64,000 nt of DNA from Hyphomicrobiales bacterium. GTDB lineage: Bacteria > Pseudomonadota > Alphaproteobacteria > Rhizobiales > Rhizobiaceae. This document shows, piece by piece, positions 61,700 to 64,000 of this stretch. The notes below the pieces were generated by a model. It saw nothing but the letters and a program-made list of their open reading frames with translations. It ran no database searches and was not told where the DNA came from. Position numbers and translations under genes: made by a program. Numbering within the stretch: position 1 is the first letter of the stretch; each line of letters starts with the position of its first letter. The stretch spans positions 248,001 through 312,000 of the forward strand of contig UEHQ01000017.1 in NCBI GenBank assembly GCA_900489925.1, in the 5' to 3' direction.

Positions 61700-62571
61700 A
61701 TCGTTTTCCCCGGTTTCGAACGAACCATGGTGAAGGTGATTGCCACCGCCTTTCCTCCTCCGTCGCCAAGTTCCACAGGCTCGAAGCGATGGACAAGCTC
61801 GGGGCGAACGCCGAAGAGCGCGTCTTCTGAAAGAATGGGATCGCTCGCATCGTAAATGTGCGTGGTAATCGGTTCGAAACCCTCGGCCCGTACCTGGAAA
61901 TGCAGATTTGCCGGGCGGTGAAGCGGCAGCCCGGCCGCCGATAGCAACCGTCCCACGGGTCCGTCACCCGGCACGCCGTAGCCGGAAGGAACGATCGAGC
62001 GATACCGGACTCTGCCGTCGGCATCGGTGCGGAAAAGGCCACGCAGATTGTGCTCCGGCTGCAAATCAGGCTGCTGGTTCTCATAGAACCCCTGTGCGTT
62101 CGCTTGCCAGGTCACAACCTCCGCGTCCTTGATCGGCAAGCCATCGAGGTCCTGAACCCTAACGGACACCGCCAAAGGTTCGCCGATCCCGTCCAATGAT
62201 ATCGACGCGCCCGGCTTACGCGCCGGAGCGTCGCCTCTGAAGAACGGCCCACGGATGGTGTTGGGCGTAGCCCCCTTCGGCCGTCGGGAATTGATCTCCT
62301 CGACGAGAGCCGAGGCCCCTGTCAGATCGGAAAGCAGCACCCATTCCTGACGTTTGTCGTCGGAAGCATGGCCGACCTCGGTCAGGAAAGCGATGACCTT
62401 GCGCCAGTCCTCCTGCGTTGGGCGGAACTGCTTGATGAGGTCGTGAACATGGGTAACTGCTGCGGCGATCAGGCATGCCACGTCAGCATTCTTCTGGCCG
62501 GCGAGACGCTCGGCAAACACCTCCGATGAGGTCGCCTCGCTGAATGTGACCGTCGGAACACCGCCCGCCAT
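61696..62571 (-). CDS. Intradiol dioxygenase paralogue with altered iron ligand (H to N)
   Basis: This 291-residue protein is homologous to hydroxyquinol 1,2-dioxygenases over its full length. The tyrosine ligands are present (Y163 in GFYENQQ, Y198 in SGYGVPG). The double-histidine motif, usually PAHLH, reads PANLH here: N222 (codon AAT) replaces the first histidine, while H224 remains. Start at 62571 follows GGGAGGACGACG; the 15 open codons upstream are not used. As first gene of the operon it is coupled to the maleylacetate reductase gene by ATGA. It may be inactive, use another ligand or have changed function; the intact paralogue lies at the other end of the operon. Confidence 0.85.
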   Translation of the reverse strand: MAGGVPTVTFSEATSSEVFAERLAGQKNADVACLIAAAVTHVHDLIKQFRPTQEDWRKVIAFLTEVGHASDDKRQEWVLLSDLTGASALVEEINSRRPKGATPNTIRGPFFRGDAPARKPGASISLDGIGEPLAVSVRVQDLDGLPIKDAEVVTWQANAQGFYENQQPDLQPEHNLRGLFRTDADGRVRYRSIVPSGYGVPGDGPVGRLLSAAGLPLHRPANLHFQVRAEGFEPITTHIYDASDPILSEDALFGVRPELVHRFEPVELGDGGGKAVAITFTMVRSKPGKTI

Positions 62572-62630
62572 CGTCGTCCTCCCAAAATCGCCTGCCGGTA
62601 GAAAGTACCTTATCAACGACGTTGCGAGGC

Positions 62631-62655
62631 ATTGATGATTTTATTGCCAATCAAT
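62631..62655. promoter_or_regulatory. Candidate LysR binding site of the aromatic operon
   Basis: ATTGAT (62631-62636) and ATCAAT (62650-62655) form a perfect 6-bp inverted repeat with a 13-nt spacer. They lie in the AT-rich 97-bp gap between the operon start (62571) and the divergent lysR start (62669), where a LysR recognition site is expected. Confidence 0.5.
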
Positions 62656-62668
62656 ATACCAGATTGTT

Positions 62669-63619
62669 ATGAAGATTGACGAACGCCATCTCATACAGCT
62701 GGCCGCGGTGGTAAAGACCGGCGGTGTGACCGAGGGCGCGGCCTTGCTTGGACTGGCGCAATCCGCGGTCTCGCGAACCCTCTCCATGCTTGAGCGCCGG
62801 GTCGGCGAGCCCCTGTTCATCAAGGGCAGGCGCCCGCTTCAGCCGACATCCTTCGGCTTGGCCCTCGCCGAGCACGGTTTCGTCATGCTTGCGGCATCCC
62901 GAAAGGCCTCCGACCTAGTGGAGAGCTTTCGGATCGGCACCAGCGGCGTGGTGCGGGTGGGTGGAACGCCCTTTTTCATGGACTCATTGATCGCGGGGCT
63001 GTGCGCGGAATTTCAGGTCACACATCCTGATGTGCGCATCGATCAGAGCTATGGGTACTTCCCGGATCTGCGCGCCGGGCTGAAAGCCGACCAGATCGAC
63101 ATCGCAATCTGTCCTATCGACATCCTTGACGAAGGGTCGGGTCTGGAATTCCAGCAGATTCTTCCCGGCCGGAACGTCATCGCCTGCGGTGTTACACATC
63201 CTCTCCTCCTGAAGAGGAAACCACAGCCAAGCCAGCTTCTGAATTATCCTTGGGTTGCACCGCCGCCGGGAAGCCCGCTGCTGGCGGACCTTCGCGCCTT
63301 GCTGCTGTCGTTCGGTGGCACGGAGATAAAGGTGCGCTACTCAGGGGGATCCCTGATGGGAGTGATCAACTACCTGAAGGTCTCCGACGCGCTTACCGTC
63401 ATGCCGCATAGTGTCGTCTTTGCCCAGCGCAAGGAGAGGTCGATCACCGCTCTTCCGATCAACATCCCCCACCCCGAACGAGCCCTCGCCATCCTGAAGC
63501 GCGTCGACGGCCCGCGCGCGCCGGCTGTCGAACAATTCGCCAATCACATCCGCTCCGGTTTCCAGACGCTTCGCCATCTCATCAAGCGCCACGAGGAAGC
63601 GGTTATCTGGGGCGGCTAA
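62669..63619 (+). CDS. LysR family regulator of the aromatic catabolism operon
   Basis: This 316-residue regulator has its winged helix-turn-helix at about 5-62 (LIQLAAVVKTGGVTEGAALLGLAQSAVSRTLSMLERRVG in parts) and an effector domain at about 90-300. It diverges from the nine-gene operon and presumably activates it in response to the aromatic substrate or an intermediate. The ATG at 62669 has only a weak ribosome site (CCAGATTGTT), so its expression may be low. Confidence 0.88.
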   Translation: MKIDERHLIQLAAVVKTGGVTEGAALLGLAQSAVSRTLSMLERRVGEPLFIKGRRPLQPTSFGLALAEHGFVMLAASRKASDLVESFRIGTSGVVRVGGTPFFMDSLIAGLCAEFQVTHPDVRIDQSYGYFPDLRAGLKADQIDIAICPIDILDEGSGLEFQQILPGRNVIACGVTHPLLLKRKPQPSQLLNYPWVAPPPGSPLLADLRALLLSFGGTEIKVRYSGGSLMGVINYLKVSDALTVMPHSVVFAQRKERSITALPINIPHPERALAILKRVDGPRAPAVEQFANHIRSGFQTLRHLIKRHEEAVIWGG

Positions 63620-64000
63620 TCGGGCCTTCAGTCTGAGCAAGCGGCACAGTGCGCCATCTCCCGGGTGGCCGTTCGCGGACCTGCCCCGCGGCTCGTCAAC
63701 AATCACTTGGCCGACCTGACCGTGACGACAGACGCGCCAGCATGCGGCTTGCTGCCCGTCAGAGAACCCCGACCTCCGGCATGAGCACCTTGCGTGCAGC
63801 AACATCGCGTGCTCGGCCGCCGCGACTAACTCCTAGGCACCCTCGACAACCTCATGTATCGACACGGCTTTTTTCGCACTCGCGTCCATTTGTATTTTAC
63901 TTTTACATATATTGTGTACACAAAGTACACAATCCGTTGACTCTCATTCTCGAAGGTGTATGGTTTGCATGTCGAGGAACGAGGAGTTGGCCCCAAAATG
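63620..64000. other. Right-edge region with promoter and start of a gene beyond the window
   Basis: No complete gene is seen after the lysR stop. The last 100 bases contain an operator-like repeat at 63911-63933, a possible -35 TTGACT (63937-63942) with TATGGT (63959-63964) 16 bp on, a GAGGAG at 63981-63986 and an ATG at 63998-64000. These suggest that a rightward gene begins at the window edge. Confidence 0.5.
63911..63933. promoter_or_regulatory. Perfect 9-bp inverted repeat, operator-like
   Basis: ATTGTGTAC (63911-63919) and GTACACAAT (63925-63933) are perfect inverted copies with the 5-nt centre ACAAA. The element lies immediately upstream of a possible -35 box (63937) and about 65 bp before the ATG at the window end. 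GTAC-containing dyads of this size are typical of GntR- or IclR-type operators, though the regulator is not in the window. Confidence 0.6.

Noticed and set aside
63341..63805. A 154-residue minus-strand frame at the end of the lysR gene
   Set aside because: Two thirds of it lie antisense to lysR, and it has no ribosome site or recognisable motif.
1..64000. CRISPR arrays, tRNA or rRNA genes, insertion sequences
   Set aside because: I looked for short regularly spaced repeats, cloverleaf-like tRNA ends, conserved rRNA segments and transposase motifs by eye and found none; a tRNA could still be missed without a covariance search.

Overview
The window looks like part of a large replicon (chromosome, chromid or megaplasmid) of a Rhizobiales bacterium, most likely of the Rhizobiaceae. 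The sequence is GC-rich. ABC uptake systems dominate it, each with its own LacI, GntR or LysR regulator. It also carries rhizobia-type small proteins (a DUF982-like gene and a 66-residue orphan) and an alphaproteobacterial flgE-flgK-flgL set. I found no rRNA, tRNA, CRISPR array or transposase. Species and replicon are inferred.

Layout. (1) 0.4-1.3 kb: a YghU-type glutathione transferase. (2) 1.7-8.8 kb: a six-gene CUT1 sugar uptake and oxidation operon read leftward, closed by a strong terminator and facing a LacI regulator across two tandem operators. (3) 9.0-12.1 kb: a clan-A glycoside hydrolase and a divergent LacI regulator. (4) 12.2-20.7 kb: a GntR-controlled operon for non-phosphorylative sugar oxidation (CUT2 transporter, mutarotase, SDR dehydrogenase, enolase-superfamily dehydratase, FAH-family enzyme), with a divergent SMP-30 lactonase. 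(5) 21-28.4 kb: an SH3 protein with three internal repeats and a Gly/Arg tail, a STAS-like protein, a Na/Pi cotransporter and small membrane or unknown proteins. (6) 28.5-37.6 kb: a sensor kinase with a periplasmic ABC-type sensor, its LuxR-type response regulator, a single-domain receiver, and a six-gene operon in which every product appears exported. (7) 38-41 kb: small orphan genes and a LysR/SDR divergent pair. (8) 41.1-47.2 kb: a metallophosphoesterase with a Ugp-like CUT1 transporter and a convergent LacI regulator. (9) 48.5-53.1 kb: flgE-flgK-flgL without the usual following flagellar genes, beside a vapBC toxin-antitoxin pair. (10) 53.2-63.6 kb: a nine-gene LysR-controlled operon for hydroxyquinol-type aromatic catabolism with a branched-chain-amino-acid-type transporter and two intradiol dioxygenases.

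How the parts work together. The three sugar/phosphodiester systems and the aromatic operon each combine uptake, catabolism and local control. In the sugar oxidation operon the imported sugar would be mutarotated, oxidised, delactonised, dehydrated and processed by the FAH enzyme. In the aromatic operon a phenol would be hydroxylated to hydroxyquinol, cleaved to maleylacetate and reduced to 3-oxoadipate.

The most novel-looking part is region 6. Four 16-bp dyads of the form CYCG-N8-CGRG occur as two pairs, each pair with exactly 23 bp between repeat starts. One pair precedes the single-domain receiver gene and the other precedes the exported-protein operon, which suggests a two-component regulon for envelope proteins. 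Also notable: a dioxygenase whose first histidine iron ligand is asparagine, a receiver gene with no conventional start codon in the right place, and a secreted protein with two cysteine repeats of identical spacing.
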